Shown here piece by piece: positions 4,957 to 5,839 of a DNA stretch of 5,839 nucleotides; positions within the stretch are counted from its first letter, which is position 1, and the number at the start of each line of letters is the position of its first letter. The stretch lies in NCBI GenBank assembly GCA_030430725.1, contig JAUIKP010000235.1, positions 1-5,839 of the forward strand, read 5' to 3'. Position numbers and translations under genes: made by a program. The DNA comes from Nitrospiria bacterium (GTDB lineage: Bacteria > Nitrospirota > Nitrospiria > Nitrospirales > UBA8639). The notes under the pieces were generated by a model, which saw nothing but the letters and a program-made list of their open reading frames with translations, was not told the origin of the DNA and ran no database searches.

Positions 4957-5839
4957 ATGGCAAAACTTCTGGATGTTTTATTCTATGGAAATCCTCTCTA
5001 TCAAAACATGTTGACCGTAGAAAACGGAGAGGAGAACTGGGGAGCAGGACAAAACGAGGATGTGAATATTCCACAGGCACCAGATAACCTACGCGCCGTC
5101 CCTGACCATACGCGTATAACCCTGACTTGGGATCCTGTTCCACATGCCCTCTATTACAACGTTTATTTCATGACCACCAAAGGCGTTCAAATTAAGCCGA
5201 ACGAATTGACCAGGCCAGTAGCTGGCCAGGAAGATTTCATCCCAAAAGTCGGAATAACCAAAGAAAAAGCCAATTGCATTGAAGGAGCAATTTCTCCTTA
5301 CGAACATAACGACCTAGCCAATAACCTCTGTTATCACTATGCCATCTCTGTGGTTACGGAAGAGGGTGAAAGTCTATTATCTGAAGAGGTAATGTCCATT
5401 CCTTCGCCCTATCTCCCAGTGATGCAAATAGGGTGCGAAGGCGTTGACGATGGAGAATTTAAATCACCAACCGGCATTGCGATAGATAAAGACGGGAATA
5501 TCTATATCGGCGATACAGACAATCATTCAATTCAGAAGTTTGACCGATCCGGAAAATTTCTTGCACGTTGGGGTGACGAACCTGATTCAAGCGAAGGAAA
5601 ATTTTACTATCCACGGGGCATTGCCACATCACCAGAGGGAGATGTGTATGTTGCCGACAGTGGGAACAATCGCATCCAAAAGTTTGATTCCGAAGGAAAC
5701 ATAATCAACGCATGGGGAAAATTCGGTTTTGCCTGGCGAGGGGCGGAAGCGGGGAAATTTGATGTCCCTTGGGGTGTTACCACCGATCCACAAGGCAATC
5801 TGTTTGTCTCGGATACCAGCAATGCCAGAATTCAAAAAT
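4957..5839 (+). CDS. Fibronectin-III-like plus NHL-repeat beta-propeller protein (3' end outside window)
   Basis: The frame is open from the ATG at 4957 to the window edge (294 complete codons); AGAGG six bases upstream supports the start. Residues 1-40 are unassigned, without an obvious cleavable signal peptide. Residues about 41-150 look like a fibronectin type III domain: APDNLRAVPDHTRITLTWDP, YYNVYF, then YHYAISVVTEEGES, with an insert of about 50 residues between strands. From about residue 156 come NHL repeats of 45-50 residues: PTGIAIDKDGNIYIGDTDNHSI...KF, PRGIATSPEGDVYVADSGNNRI...KF and PWGVTTDPQGNLFVSDTSNARI. These form blades of a beta-propeller; a full one needs four to six, so the rest lies beyond the edge. 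NHL propellers usually serve binding, and some are enzymes. The ligand and cellular location are not evident. Confidence 0.85.
   Translation, partial: MAKLLDVLFYGNPLYQNMLTVENGEENWGAGQNEDVNIPQAPDNLRAVPDHTRITLTWDPVPHALYYNVYFMTTKGVQIKPNELTRPVAGQEDFIPKVGITKEKANCIEGAISPYEHNDLANNLCYHYAISVVTEEGESLLSEEVMSIPSPYLPVMQIGCEGVDDGEFKSPTGIAIDKDGNIYIGDTDNHSIQKFDRSGKFLARWGDEPDSSEGKFYYPRGIATSPEGDVYVADSGNNRIQKFDSEGNIINAWGKFGFAWRGAEAGKFDVPWGVTTDPQGNLFVSDTSNARIQK

Noticed and set aside
4957..4998. N-terminus of the NHL protein resembling the start of MscS-type channels
   Set aside because: The similarity is only a few residues (FYGNPL) and no membrane helix follows, so a fusion or relic cannot be supported.

Overview
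The window looks like a chromosomal segment of a Gram-negative (diderm) bacterium with moderate GC, roughly mid-40s percent by eye. The LptF/LptG pair requires an LPS-bearing outer membrane. A FliA-type sigma factor under a cyclic-di-GMP riboswitch, an SleB-type wall hydrolase and an NHL-repeat protein would fit a Nitrospirota or deltaproteobacterial-type genome, but the sequence alone does not fix the phylum.

Left part (1-1600). A 5'-truncated SleB-family cell wall hydrolase on the + strand ends exactly where a convergent minus-strand gene for a FliA/WhiG-type (sigma-28) factor ends; the two stop codons abut with no gap. Upstream of the sigma gene, on the minus strand, lies a clear cyclic-di-GMP-I (GEMM-I) riboswitch aptamer, then a strong intrinsic terminator, a good ribosome binding site and the ATG at 1411. 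This reads as a complete c-di-GMP-controlled transcription attenuator governing one sigma factor gene, and it is the most interesting item in the window.

Middle (1600-4410). About 300 bases without a recognisable gene separate the riboswitch from lptG. lptF and lptG are read leftwards as an operon encoding the two membrane subunits of the LPS-extraction ABC transporter LptB2FG. The gap between lptF and the rightward cold-shock gene is dense: divergent promoter-like elements share a 17-base palindrome made of their two -35 boxes, followed by a 14-bp terminator hairpin and a second promoter immediately ahead of the cold-shock gene. This suggests a short RNA of about 85 nt, or an attenuated leader, between the two genes.

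Right part (4409-5839). A 73-residue CspA-family cold-shock protein is followed by about 330 bases without a gene, containing a tandem 13-base duplication, an inverted repeat and a plausible promoter. A protein with a fibronectin-III-like domain and an NHL-repeat beta-propeller then runs off the right edge.

Together the window links second-messenger sensing (c-di-GMP controlling a motility-type sigma factor), envelope biogenesis (LPS transport, wall hydrolysis) and stress response. Only lptFG is clearly one operon; the other genes appear to be separate transcription units.
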